A stretch of DNA of 64,000 nucleotides from Siderastrea siderea (taxonomy: Eukaryota > Cnidaria > Anthozoa > Scleractinia > Rhizangiidae): positions 21,031,134 to 21,095,133 of the forward strand of contig OZ034970.1 in NCBI GenBank assembly GCA_964030785.1, given 5' to 3'. Of this stretch, positions 25,701-33,487 are shown in pieces. The position numbers and the translations under genes were made by a program. Below the pieces are notes generated by a model. The model ran no database searches, was not told the DNA's origin, and saw only the letters and a list, made by a program, of their open reading frames with translations. Positions within the stretch are counted from its first letter, which is position 1. The number at the start of each line of letters is the position of its first letter.

Positions 25701-28379
25701 AAACGGCCATACTTCACACCGAAACATCTAATAAGATAATATAACATACAAATATTGTTGTTTTCCGAATACAATCTAATCCTCCGCGGTTTCCACGAGT
25801 GATAGTTAATGAGGACGCACGCACAATTAATAGAAACTCAATAACAAAAATTTTTCTTTGGTTTTGAGAATACTTCATCAGTGGTTGCATAAAAACTCGT
25901 AGAAGTTCGGAAAACTTGAAACAGCAAAGAAAACACATCCTTTCCACAAAATTTTCTTTTTTCCATTCCGTTTACTCAAGTTTGAGAAACGAAAACACGT
26001 GGCCTGATTTTCTATATGTATAAATAAATTTTAAACATTGTACCTCTTATATGCTTTTCATATGGATCTCTCACTCTGCAAGAGCAGGCCGCATTCCGAG
26101 GTTCTCAAACGAAATAATAGTGGTGTCTTTCAAAGGAATGGGGACACTAGTAAGTTTTAAATCAATAGTAGTAATGACCTATAAACACTTGCGCACATCG
26201 GATCAATTGCAGCACCTGCTGTACGTGATCACCGTGCAACGTGTACTAATATGCAGATTATGCAGATTATATTGCAAGTAGTCGGACGCTAACTACTTCT
26301 TCATACTGAACTAATTTCCACACATTTATTATCCATGGGGTTTATATGGACCTGAAATTAACAAAGAGCTTGGAGAAACTCAAACCTTTCTCTTTTAATA
26401 TACTTATGCAAGTTTTTTTGTGTGTTACAGTGTCTGCTTTTATTATTATGACCCACTTTTATTTTACTTCAAAGTTTAGAGGAAGAAACCACTGTGTTTT
26501 CCTGCAATTGAACAGGAAACCGGCTCTTGAAAGTCGCCTGCCAACGTCAAGCATGTGCCATACGTTTTCTTTCCATCTTCTCAAATGCACCATCTTTTTT
26601 TACACGGGTAACTGCTGCGATGAAATCAATTATATACTGCCTTTTTGGCTCACTTATTTCCAAGTCTTCAGCAAATGTTCATTAATTCAAGAGTTAGCGG
26701 AAATAAATTCGTCAAGTTGCTCAGTGTCCAGTGAACAAAAGAAACTTTTTTCAGTTTTGGAACCTTTACTTGTTATCTAGTGTAACGATTCTCTGCCTGG
26801 ACTCACTTAAAGAGTTCATTGCGATTATGCATTGAGCATAACCGTGACAGCAAATAAAGCAGAATCTGTGCAAATAAAAGCCTAAAACCATTTGATGTTT
26901 CAATGGGATTCGAGCCTGTAACATTTGCGGTGCAAACGCTCTACCACTTGAGCTATGAAGCCATCGACCGAATGGGAGCTGGTCAAATTTGAGGTTCTGC
27001 TATTACCCTGAAATGTGTGTATTAAATAAATTGACATGAGCTGCAGGCGACAGAAGTGAGAAGAAAACGATATCGCAGTAATGCGGCAACCTTAAAAGAA
27101 ATTGTCTAGAGCTGAAGGAAAAAATTAATCCCGTTTTCATGATCTATTTTTCGGCAATATGATCATTCTTTCGCTTCTCTTCTTTTGCCCGCATTCTGAA
27201 ACAGTAACCAGAAAGATTGGATGGTTAGGTGTTAGGTTAAGGTGTTTAAGCCTTTTTTTAGCTGCCTCTTGTAGTCGCACTTTAATGATAATTGCCATTA
27301 AACTCGCAAAAAAAAGTTATAAAATGACTTCAATCGCCCTCAAGCCACGAAATATAAACAAACACAGAAAAAAAACAGTTTAAATGAAGCATTTGCAACC
27401 ACTTAATATTTCTAGCCCAAAACAGATATCTTTGAAGATTAGCCTTCCTTTACGAAATGAAAGTACCAGGAGACTTGGTTGAAATCAGCTTTCATGTGTT
27501 TCTTTCCTTCAAAATTTTAGCTCCCATTTGCTTAGTACGTTAACTTTCCAACAGGAATATTAATTCTGAGTGAAAACTGCTGATACAGCCAATCAGTCTG
27601 ATTCAAAGTGCTTCCCGTATGGCGGTGTCGGCGCTCTAAGATCTAAACAGCCGGATAATATCTACTGATGAACACTGTGAAGGCCAGTATGCGTGTAGAA
27701 AGACTTCTTTCTAGTCGGTTTTTGCTTGGTTATGAAAATCATCAGCTGAAGAAAAAATTGTCATTAAACTACTCGTTTGTGTATTATATCTGATAATCAC
27801 TGATTATTCTCGTCTGTCACCAAAGATTTTTAATTGAAAGAGAAACTCCTGCTCGTTTCTGCCTGCGGTTTTAAATTTGGTTTCACGCGCGTATAAAGGG
27901 ACAATTATTCACCTTTTATAAGCTTGCTAATCTGCTAGAGGTATAAATTTGTTGTTTAACATTCACAACAGAGAAACTTGAATGTTTATGCTTAATATTC
28001 CTGAATAAGGGTTTCTCATTTATCATGATCAAACATAAATCATTTGCAAGATAATGATCTGTTGTATTCCGTGTTAAAATTGGCTAAAGCGTGACGTGAA
28101 TAAACCATTACACACTTCCATGGTTCCATTTATCATGTTTATATTAAATGATACTCACTTTAGATAATGGCGAATCCTTTCAGCCAAAACTAGATCTAAA
28201 GCACTCTTTTCGTATGTTAACATCCCGGATGTGTCACCGTTTCCATTTTTCGCGCCATTGCAGCTCTCTTTGTCGACGCTTGGGCGCGCAAAAAACCCGA
28301 TGATGAAACCAACGAGGCCGATAAACAAAATAAATGAAGCAAGACCACAGATGAATTTCTTTTGTACTGACATTCCCAT
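1941..28379 (-). CDS. M28B (GCPII/transferrin-receptor family) pseudopeptidase, 16 exons, 693 aa
   Basis: Exons (minus order): 28379-28159, 23228-22823, 22091-21920, 21068-20978, 20287-20192, 19176-19091, 8655-8563, 8121-8048, 7442-7379, 6698-6631, 6488-6433, 5847-5757, 5315-5117, 4516-4435, 2944-2852, 2130-1941. All have GT-AG ends, compatible phases and no internal stop; the total is 2082 nt. Order: an 8-residue cytoplasmic tail, signal anchor (about 9-30), protease-associated domain, M28-like core, helical dimerisation domain (MANDRLLQLDRAF). Compared with the paralogue at 33301-44328, in-frame deletions or replacements remove the ligands equivalent to human GCPII H377, D387, E425 and H553 and the catalytic E424; only the D453 equivalent (D430) remains. 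The Ca-site residues (LTPGY; EWxE) are kept. Known family logic (transferrin receptor) suggests a receptor or scaffold role; that is inference. Intron positions match the paralogue except one intron absent here. Confidence 0.9.
2648..2740. repeat. Dispersed repeat, copy A (partner at 9577-9670)
   Basis: The stretch from CAGTTAAAAAGCTCGC to TGACTTGCTGGCACGTGC is a diverged copy of 9577-9670 (CTGGTTAAAAAGCTCGC to TGACTTGCTCGCACGCG) in the same orientation. It lies in the last intron of the pseudopeptidase gene. It is probably part of an unclassified transposable element. Confidence 0.6.
2791..2851 (-). repeat. Six-unit 10-bp tandem repeat built from a 5' splice site
   Basis: Immediately 3' of exon 15 (2852-2944) the minus strand shows six back-to-back copies of GTGAGTGTTC, two of them with a single change. 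The first copy is the donor site itself. Five of six units carry a consensus GTGAGT. Any downstream copy used as donor would first read ATG-AGG-TGA and so stop at once, removing the last 62 residues. Confidence 0.9.
3289..3512. mobile_element. Hairpin MITE (about 90-bp inverted arms)
   Basis: The left arm (3289 to about 3382) and right arm (about 3421 to 3512) are inverted copies with scattered mismatches. Shared blocks include GTGCTTAGTGACCTGGCC and CTTTGAGTGGAA. The loop is about 40 bases. It has no coding capacity and lies inside an intron of the pseudopeptidase gene. Foldback structure and size fit a miniature inverted-repeat transposable element. Confidence 0.8.
5117..5315 (-). CDS. Pseudopeptidase gene, exon 13: last zinc histidine lost
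   Basis: The exon encodes GSSGQTSDSLKYLVALTQVW and the first helices of the dimerisation domain, ending KQKNITL. The equivalent paralogue exon (35688-35943) is 57 nt longer and carries [12 protein letters not shown], which holds the Tyr-His pair (GCPII Y552-H553). Here that whole segment is absent while the downstream helix aligns well (LTQVWLQ versus LTQLWLQ). Confidence 0.9.
7545..7735. repeat. Degenerate (AAAT)n / (AAAC)n microsatellite
   Basis: AT-rich simple sequence made mostly of AAATAAAT units with AACT and AAAC variants (CTAACTAACTAACTAAATAA). It lies in the intron between exons 8 and 9 of the pseudopeptidase gene. Confidence 0.9.
8048..8121 (-). CDS. Pseudopeptidase gene, exon 8: catalytic glutamates replaced
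   Basis: The exon encodes GWEPHRTIKLCSWGSRN then IGSVEWIE. The paralogue has [16 protein letters not shown]. The Glu-Glu pair (general base and zinc ligand) is replaced by Arg-Asn and three codons are lost, so the exon is 74 nt instead of 83 nt. The EWxE residues that bind the structural calcium in GCPII are kept. Confidence 0.92.
8563..8655 (-). CDS. Pseudopeptidase gene, exon 7: first zinc-ligand segment deleted
   Basis: The exon reads DRHILLGSPNPSTGTAVL. The paralogue exon (39088-39207) reads [19 protein letters not shown] then SSGTAAL. The exon here is 93 nt against 120 nt. The missing 27 nt (9 codons) plus substitutions remove the HRDAW histidine and the bridging aspartate, which bind the two zinc ions in active M28B enzymes. 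Splice sites and phase are unchanged. Confidence 0.92.
9577..9670. repeat. Dispersed repeat, copy B
   Basis: Same-orientation diverged copy of the repeat at 2648-2740. The shared landmarks are TTAAAAAGCTCGC, the TTTCTC(G/A)A block and GTGACTTGCT. The flanking 9430-9500 carries a small inverted pair of GAGAGCGAGAG-like sequence. Confidence 0.6.
9688..9869. mobile_element. MITE with 26-bp terminal inverted repeats
   Basis: The left end TTTTATTATATAGACAAGAG is repeated inverted at the right end (ACACTCTTGTGTATATAATA). The interior includes a perfect short palindrome ATCCTCACTAGTGAGGAT. It is 182 bp long and non-coding. It abuts the next element directly, so the two may have inserted into one another. 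Confidence 0.75.
9873..10474. mobile_element. Non-autonomous TIR element with nested hairpin MITE
   Basis: The outer ends are inverted: ATTACACGGTGGC on the left, GCCGCCGTGTAAT on the right. Just inside, CTTTCGTAAACGGTCGTTGC (left) faces its inverted copy near 10425-10448. The left TIR is interrupted at 9890-9997 by a hairpin (arms starting GAAGATATGAATTTTATTTT; loop rich in CTCGCTGTGCTC). The core carries a tRNA-like segment (10283-10360). Confidence 0.7.
10283..10360 (+). repeat. tRNA-like (SINE-type) segment
   Basis: An A-box-like GGTAGTGTAGTGG is followed about 37 bases later by a B box (GGGTTCGATTCTGGG), the layout of a polymerase III internal promoter. A full cloverleaf with a credible anticodon arm is not evident, so I call it a tRNA-derived repeat and not a tRNA gene. 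Confidence 0.5.
12415..13180 (+). pseudogene. Class A (rhodopsin-family) GPCR pseudogene
   Basis: An ATG at 12415 starts an N-terminus with an N-glycosylation site (NGTET). The frame breaks at a run of nine T (near 12459) and resumes in another frame as TM1 (LLNTLVII, with Asn1.50), TM2 (ACADLL, with Asp2.50) and TM3. A TAG replaces the codon before the E/DRY motif (TA, stop, EKYVAIRKW). Reading continues through TM4, TM5 (VYLYVKMY), a basic loop and TM6, ending at TAA 13178-13180; TM7 with NPxxY is absent. So there are three lesions: a frameshift, a nonsense codon and a 3' truncation. The single-exon form and TAWERYVAIRK-type motif fit the large cnidarian class A expansions related to adenosine/melanocortin/amine receptors; the ligand is unknown. 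It lies on the opposite strand inside the pseudopeptidase intron. Confidence 0.85.
14624..15046 (+). CDS. Unidentified basic protein, 140 codons
   Basis: An uninterrupted frame begins at ATG 14624 (open upstream only to a TAA at 14588) and ends at TAA 15046. The protein is Arg/Lys-rich and hydrophilic, with no membrane segment or signal peptide and no domain I recognise. Composition is not low-complexity (segments RYRQRRDRLFGS, TRSASCDTHVTFADN, RSMSGPSLEKDS), which favours real coding origin over chance. A second frame overlaps the end (to TAA 15189-15191) and contains KRPKTAPCFPVN, so the original protein may have been longer and frameshifted near 15020. It could be a single-exon gene, a retrocopy or an exon of a larger gene. 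Confidence 0.4.
   Translation: MLRIRKPQAIQPIVTAARYRQRRDRLFGSMENDRQEMQTDQNRTRLTRSASCDTHVTFADNAHAYHRCHERNLKRSMSGPSLEKDSSVFGGVNLKYFSSGVNAPIPAERNVRHQGMKNNPETRRKYGTNSQDKTIRIIEC
15962..16126 (+). other. Short acidic ORF with a possible 5' splice site
   Basis: ATG 15962 opens 54 codons beginning MPTVDCETSEEYFYDTEQSL, Ser/Glu/Asp-rich. A GTAAGA occurs in frame after LPYD (near 16086), so the true exon may end there. The region upstream (15900-15950) holds TGACGTCA-like promoter sequence. It may be the first exon of a gene or of a domesticated transposon; no downstream exon was identified. Confidence 0.25.
22728..22793. repeat. (TCA)n microsatellite
   Basis: About 20 TCA units with one TTA and one CTC interruption, in the pseudopeptidase intron 30 nt beyond the exon 2 donor. 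Read on the minus strand it extends the exon frame as a run of Met/Met codons, which is an artefact. Confidence 0.95.
22823..23228 (-). CDS. Pseudopeptidase gene, exon 2: protease-associated domain
   Basis: It begins (K)YFGNESH after a TTGTCAG acceptor and ends GKIHEATK before GTATTA. It encodes the start of the ectodomain and most of the protease-associated domain, including KLLYANYGREDDFKYLEDKN, a clear match to the GCPII family stretch LVYVNYAxxEDFxKL. In the paralogue the same sequence is split into two exons (42678-42396 and 42200-42078), so one intron was gained or lost after duplication. The residue equivalent to GCPII Arg210 (S1' glutamate recognition) is Glu here (GKIHEATK versus GKxFRGxK). 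Confidence 0.92.
24310..24449. mobile_element. Hairpin MITE
   Basis: Arms GGCCGTACTGGGGAATATTGG (near 24330) and its inverted copy (24397-24427) flank a second, smaller stem in the loop (GTACGGACC...GGTCCGTAC). Outermost bases TTACTAACTGAACGCGAG and CGAGCAAGTGAGGTTAGTAA are also inverted. The whole folds into one long hairpin. Confidence 0.75.
24453..25704. mobile_element. Possible non-autonomous DNA transposon (1.25 kb)
   Basis: A 15-bp perfect inverted repeat bounds the segment: GTTTATTATATGGCA at the left, TGCCATATAATAAAC at the right. It abuts the hairpin at 24310-24449, and GTCCGTACTG-type motifs of that hairpin recur near its right end, so both may be one element. No transposase is visible. 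Confidence 0.5.
26896..26962 (-). repeat. Decayed tRNA-like repeat
   Basis: On the minus strand it reads GGCTTCATAGCTCAAGTGG...AGAGC (A-box/D-arm like) and then GGCTCGAATCCC (B-box like). The anticodon arm has C at position 33 and the T stem is mispaired, so it is not a functional tRNA; a SINE head is more likely. Confidence 0.45.
28159..28379 (-). CDS. Pseudopeptidase gene, exon 1: signal anchor
   Basis: The first in-frame ATG (28377-28379) starts MGMSVQKK, followed by a hydrophobic run at about residues 9-30, then ARPSVDKE. This fits a type II membrane protein with an almost tail-less N-terminus, much shorter than the 80-residue cytoplasmic tail of the paralogue. A GTG codon 24 nt upstream is open in frame but is not a credible start. 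The exon ends at a GTGAGT donor with two bases of a Lys codon, the same phase as both first exons of the paralogue. Confidence 0.88.
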
Positions 28380-29527
28380 GTAGAAAAACGGTGGGAAAAC
28401 CACCGGTATCGGCGGCTACACTACTTGTCCCTCATTACGGTCGCTTCTCGTTCATATGGAAATTTCTTTTAAAGTGAGTCTTGTGTCAACACTTTCGGCC
28501 GGCTGCGGTAAACATACTGATTGACATGCAGTGTTCAAGCTGTCAACAACGTTTTGAATTCTACTGGTAGATTTCAATTTGCTTGATTAGGAACTTGGCA
28601 TTAGTCTTAAATTTGATATTATTGTGGGTGAAGGTTGATAGATTGTGGACGAATCGAACTGTCGACTAAGAATTGGAAGCAAAAATGACGCACAACGCAG
28701 GAATAAGCGGAATTTTGAATGGAATTAATTATTGCAAAGCCATCTGATGATCCAAAGAATAAACAAGAAAGCCTTAAAATAAATTAAATTTAAAGTTCAA
28801 ATATATATTTCTGGGCCTCGTTAAGGGTATTGTAAATAATGGATGGTTCAAGGCGAGAATATAAGCTACGGAGGTCTTATTGTGAAAGCACTGCGTGCAG
28901 GGCCTTAGTATAGTTTAGTACAGTGAGCGTACAGAACACTCGTCACATGCTCAACGATTTGTTCAATACTAGTCTTAATCAGAAATTATCTATGTTTTGC
29001 CAATAACGATTTAAATTCACACAACATCATAAATTTTAAAAGAGTGTCTTATCAACCACATGCGTAGTTTTCCTAATCACGATAAAATAAGCATTCACGA
29101 AATTCTTAAAGTCAGATATGGAAGTTATGAAGCAGTTTGATCGTCTGGCAGGTGAAACATAGAACTATGCAGACCAGCAGACAATTCTTTGTTTGCTACA
29201 TACAGTCTGAGACATAATAAAGTGGAGAAACACACATGATTACATGTTTTTCTCAACTTTGTAAATTAATCTTTTAATAGTGAGGTACCTTGCGCTTTGT
29301 AAATTAAAAGGTATTGTTTTCCCAATAATAATCGATTCTTTTACCTTCTTTCAATAATAGAGAAAAAGGTTAATTGCCAGGCATGGCCAGGCATTAGTGA
29401 GTTAGCCGGCAGTCCGAACAGCTGGTCTTCACACAGTTCATGAAGGTAGGCAAATGGAAGGGCGCACGCTATGCGAAGTTCTCCGCTGCTTAGGCTTTTG
29501 TCGACTGTGCTAGCATAATTTTTGGCG

Positions 29528-30325
29528 TAATATCATGGGTGACAAATTACTCCTTAATTTTGGCGCGAAATTTCAGCGTTGATTTATAATTTCACATGTG
29601 AAATTACAAAATTGCTATGGCAACGGGTCTATAGCTCAGCGCCAAGATGGCGTCGAGGTTGATGAAGATGTTTTGTGCAGAACTAAAGCTATTCTGGAAA
29701 TATTCATTGAGGACTCAATCGGTAATCTGTAAATTTTGACTTTTAATTGACTGAACTTCTCAGAAATCAACTGCGAGTCAAAAAGAAGAGATTATTTGTG
29801 ATAGTGTGACAGCGAAAATTTTTGAACGGCGAGCCAGTTGCTGATCGAGTGATTGACCGCGAACTCAGAGAAGTAATTCCGTGGATTTGGCCACTTTTTC
29901 GAATGAAATAAAGGTCAGTTTTAAATACAAATTTGCTTCCGAAGTTTACTTTCGTTAAAACAGGGTTTCTGTGCGTATTTTGAAGGCATTTGTGAAGCTT
30001 TCTGAGCCTTGCTCGATGGAGCAAGATGGTGCTCGATTCAGTGAATTTGCCGGATAAAACGCGGATAACCTTTGCCAAGCGATTTGCTTTGGTACTTTTC
30101 AAGTAAAAATTCAGAGTCTGGTGTATTTTGCTGTTGGTTACAAATACACGAAATCGTCAAAGCATGGTAAAAACTTCCCACAAGATTTTTTCATTATTTC
30201 GCTCAGAAAAATGTGAACTTTAGCCAATCTGTGTGCGTTAAACTTTTCAATGCTTGGAGTTCTCGACACGATAAACAAGTCAAAACCCTGACGATTGTGA
30301 GCGTAATTTGTCACCCATGATATTA
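29528..30325. mobile_element. Nested TIR element (798 bp)
   Basis: A perfect 23-bp inverted repeat marks both ends, beginning TAATATCATGGGTGACAAAT on the left. No coding sequence is evident. It sits just inside the left end of the surrounding hAT copy. Confidence 0.7.
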
Positions 30326-30329
30326 ATAA

Positions 30330-30488
30330 GTAATCAAATGGTATACTCGTGAAATTAGGAAATAATTTCACTTGCGTCTTGTCAAAATTCTAATAATTTC
30401 CCTCGCCTAAAGGCTCGGGAAATTATTAGAATTTTGACAAAAGGCGCGTGAAGTTATTTCCTAATTTCACTCGTCACCATTTGATTAC
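30330..30488. mobile_element. Hairpin MITE (159 bp)
   Basis: Two arms of roughly 75 bp are inverted copies: GTAATCAAATGG...CAAAATTCTAATAATTTCCC against GGGAAATTATTAGAATTTTG...CCATTTGATTAC. The loop is about ten bases (CTCGCCTAAAGGCT). It lies 4 bp from the end of the preceding nested element. Confidence 0.85.
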
Positions 30489-30757
30489 ACATACTAATCT
30501 AGCAAACCGAGCACAATTTTTAGCTTTTATCTAAATTTAGCATTGCTAGCATAATCTGGCTTTTTTGACTTTCACGAAATGAAAAAGTAACGTAATTTGG
30601 TTTTGACTATACTTCTTTTTACTTACTTTCCGTGCTTGTGGCCGGTGTGATGATTCTTGGTCTCAGGCCCCGCGCGCACGGCTCGGTATTGAGCTGCCTC
30701 AGCTCTAAGACTGATCGTTGAGCGCTTCCGCCCAGGACGTCACAATGCAGACAATGG

Positions 30758-30967
30758 CCTGAAGTGAAGTGGTGGTGGCGACAATCAGATCACCTACCGC
30801 ATTGGTCACGGTCGTCTGCAGTCAAGAAGGTTCTCCTCGTGCAGCCCTCATCTGCAGCTGCAGAAAGAGTATTCTCAATACTCAACTCATCTTTCAACGA
30901 TTTGCAGGACCATGTTCTCATGTTCTAGTTACAGGCTAGTGTCATGCTTAAATATAATAAGCGATGA
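30758..30967 (+). pseudogene. hAT transposase C-terminal dimerisation domain (fragment)
   Basis: The frame reads PEVKWWWRQSDHLPHW, then VKKVLLVQPSSAAAERVFSI, LNSSFNDLQDHVLMF, a TAG, then LQASVMLKYNKR and TGA. SSAAAERVFS and the WW...LP.W block are signatures of the hATC domain. The in-frame TAG and lack of upstream transposase show that it is dead. It belongs to the hAT element at 29491-31333. Confidence 0.88.
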
Positions 30968-32528
30968 TGAGATTATTAGGCTCATCCTTAGTTTGACTAT
31001 TTGACGAATCTTGATTAATGTTATAGGTAAAAAAGGATGAGCATTTTGCTGATTCTGAAGAATAACTGCAGATGATATGTAGACATGTAACGACACATTG
31101 TTGGATATTTATTAAAAACTAACCTGCAGTCACTAGATAAGGGTTTGTTCCTTGTTTTGGCTTTATTCGCCCTGTCCTGTCTTTATTTTGCTTAAAATCC
31201 AAGTTGTGTATTTTTAATGGGAAGGAAGCATGATTTAGAGAAACTAGCATAATTTCGGCATAATTTCTAAAAATTCTGAGCACCGCTAGAAGCATAATAT
31301 GCCATTTTTACGAGCACAATCGACAAAAGCCTACCACTGCTAGCCTGCGAGCAGACTCATTTTGTTGGGTTCGCGTGCGACTCGGCGGCGGAGTCACTAA
31401 ACGTTACTTATTTCTCAAACAATATAATAATTTATACTAACTGCTGACAATAAAATAAAATATACAAAACAAAATATAGACGAGGATTAAAATGCGTCCT
31501 GCCCCCCAACAAAAAAATTGATAACAATCTACGCAACGATACTACAAAAAAAAAATGAAATACGATAAAAATTTGCGGATTCAAAATACATCCACATAAA
31601 TAGGCGCAATTCCAAAAAATCAAACAAACAAAACCAAACCAAAAACAACAACAAAAACAACAAAAACAAAAACTGAAACAGACAAGTGTCTTCTCGATTA
31701 ACATACTTTGGTGTCAAAAAGTTGACATCTAGCTAGCTCACATAATTGCCAATGGCTTCTTTCCTTTTTTGAAATAAAAGGCCGTTGTACTCAAATAATT
31801 GGTTTCTTCACAGTTTCTGCAATAAAGTATCTCAAAATGTAATTATTGACTGAGTGGGAGGGTCAGACGGAAAATATTTGGCTCGAGCTGGCAGGCAGCG
31901 ACGTCCGTTCGCCATAGCAACTGACATAACCCACTGAAAGGAAATACAAGGCATTAACTTAATGCAAAAGAATGATGTTAAAGTTTTAGCGCTTGTTATG
32001 ACAATCAACTCTTAGAGTAGGTTTTTTACGTTTGTTGTCTGATGTTATGCAGAGGTGACTTAGCAAATCTTTTAACAGATCTGAAAGACTTGGTTTAGCA
32101 GCGCACCTCATTCTGATTCCTTTGACAATGAGAAACAGGGGAAAAAGCTTCTACTGTATATTGCCACTGACCAGGAGTCCTTAAGTGTGAAAATTGCATC
32201 TTTATTGGAATTAGGGACTTGCTTAATCCCTTGCAACTGATACATAAATTAGCCCCCCCCCCCTGGATCCGACTACGTGTATGACATTGAGCACGAGTAC
32301 GAATTTCAATCAGTGACATTTCCACAGATCTCACTTCTTCGTTTTGTTAACTAATTAAGTATGAAGTTCCAGGAATGAGAATGGTATGTAATGTATCAAC
32401 GTAATACCTGCAAAATGGAATTGAAAAGTCGTACTCGTTTTCAATCTGATAATCGTACTCAAATATACAGGTACTTCACAAAAGCATTTACATTGATCAC
32501 ACCTGTATTCCTACTATCTTAATTACTC

Positions 32529-32935
32529 ACAGGGCGCAGAGGAGTCATACTTGACTGTAATGCTGCCTAAATTCATTGCACAAATCGATCTTCTTCAGTC
32601 AAAGCAACGAAAGTGACTGAACAAAGCGTCATGCTATCTTGTTACGCGTCTGGTGAAATTCAGTTCGCAAGACGAAAACCGCATCCAGCAGTTACTGTGA
32701 GCTTATCACCAGTACTAGACAGCCGACTACTGAGTAACTAACAGTCGTTTTTTCTTCTCGGCACTTCGTGCCTCGTTTTGGAAAGCTTCGCTTTCCGATA
32801 ACGTCGCCCTTCGGGCGACCATTGTCGGCCTTTAGTCTTGCAGGCAGTCAAGTTCATTGTTTTGAATTTACAAGATCAATTTGCGCGATGAATTTAGCCA
32901 GCATTACGGTCAAATCTGACTCCTCTGCGTCCTGT
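32529..32935. repeat. Inverted duplication of a coding-like segment, with TTC-loop hairpins in the spacer
   Basis: The left arm (32529-32591) and right arm (32872-32935) are inverted copies; both translate similarly when read inward (EESYLTVMLPKFIAQIDL and EESDLTVMLAKFIAQIDL), so they come from one coding sequence of unknown origin. The spacer contains three consecutive perfect mini-hairpins with a TTC loop: 32760-32772, 32780-32796 and 32803-32819 (stems of 5, 7 and 7 bp). Confidence 0.7.
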
Positions 32936-33300
32936 GAAATTACTGTTGGCCTATTAAATTGTAAAAGCTGAATCATTATTATAAATGAAAAATACAAAAA
33001 TGCTAACTGATAATAATTAACATTGGAAACACTAGTTCATTATAAGAAAACGTAGTAAAAGTGTAAAAAACGCGGAAAACGTGTGCTCTAAAAAAGAAAA
33101 AAAAATCAAGGTAAAACTTGTAATGATTTCTTTGGATATGTTTAAAATGGAATAAATAATGCAAAATGATGCAATATCCTAAAAAAGACGATTCCGGAAA
33201 GGCATGCTAAACAACTGCGACTTTCTCTTTTTTCGTATGTGCCGAGTATAGATTTACTACTGACGTCTTCTACCACTTTTAAGACAAAGTCGTTTTCCAG

Positions 33301-33487
33301 CTACATAGATTCAAGGAGCATGACATTAGTAGCAGACTGGATGTAAAACACCGCAATGGACAGCTCCCTCTTAACTTGTTCCCAGTCATTGTTGTTCAAG
33401 TGCTGCACCGCGTACAGGGCATCTACCAAGCCTGGGAAACTACTGCCTGCGTACGCATTGTGGGCACTGGGGGCAAACACCACGTGA
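33301..33487 (-). CDS. Active M28B gene, exon 17: C-terminus
   Basis: It starts (R)[14 protein letters not shown] and ends LLESM before TAG (33301-33303). The HNAYAG motif corresponds to HNKYAG of human GCPII: the lysine that pairs with the substrate glutamate is Ala, the tyrosine is kept. The helix [19 protein letters not shown] packs on the dimerisation domain in the family. Confidence 0.93.

Larger units (their letters stand above)
23229..28158 (-). other. First intron of the pseudopeptidase gene (4.9 kb)
   Basis: It carries a hairpin MITE (24310-24449), a larger inverted-repeat element (to 25704), a decayed tRNA-like repeat (26896-26962) and a 144-codon plus-strand frame at 26346-26780 for which I see no support. 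The rest is AT-rich. Confidence 0.6.
29491..31333. mobile_element. Decayed hAT transposon with target-site duplication
   Basis: Terminal inverted repeats TAGGCTTTTGTCGACTGTGC (left) and its inverted counterpart ending GACAAAAGCCTA (right) are flanked by 8-bp near-identical direct repeats, CCGCTGCT (29483-29490) and CCACTGCT (31334-31341). An 8-bp duplication is the hAT hallmark. The interior contains a hAT transposase C-terminal fragment (30758-30967) and two nested elements (29528-30325, 30330-30488). Confidence 0.8.
28380..33300. other. Spacer between the two tandem M28B genes
   Basis: It is 4.9 kb between the start codon of the pseudopeptidase gene and the stop codon of the active paralogue, both on the minus strand. 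It contains the promoter of the first gene (28380-29490, no TATA box recognised), a nested hAT element (29491-31333), and an inverted duplication with short TTC-loop hairpins (32529-32935). I see no M28B exons in it, so no third copy lies here. Confidence 0.65.

Noticed and set aside
26346..26780. 144-codon plus-strand ORF
   Set aside because: AT-rich region, Phe/Cys/Ser-biased sequence, no recognisable domain, no splice or promoter context; probably chance.
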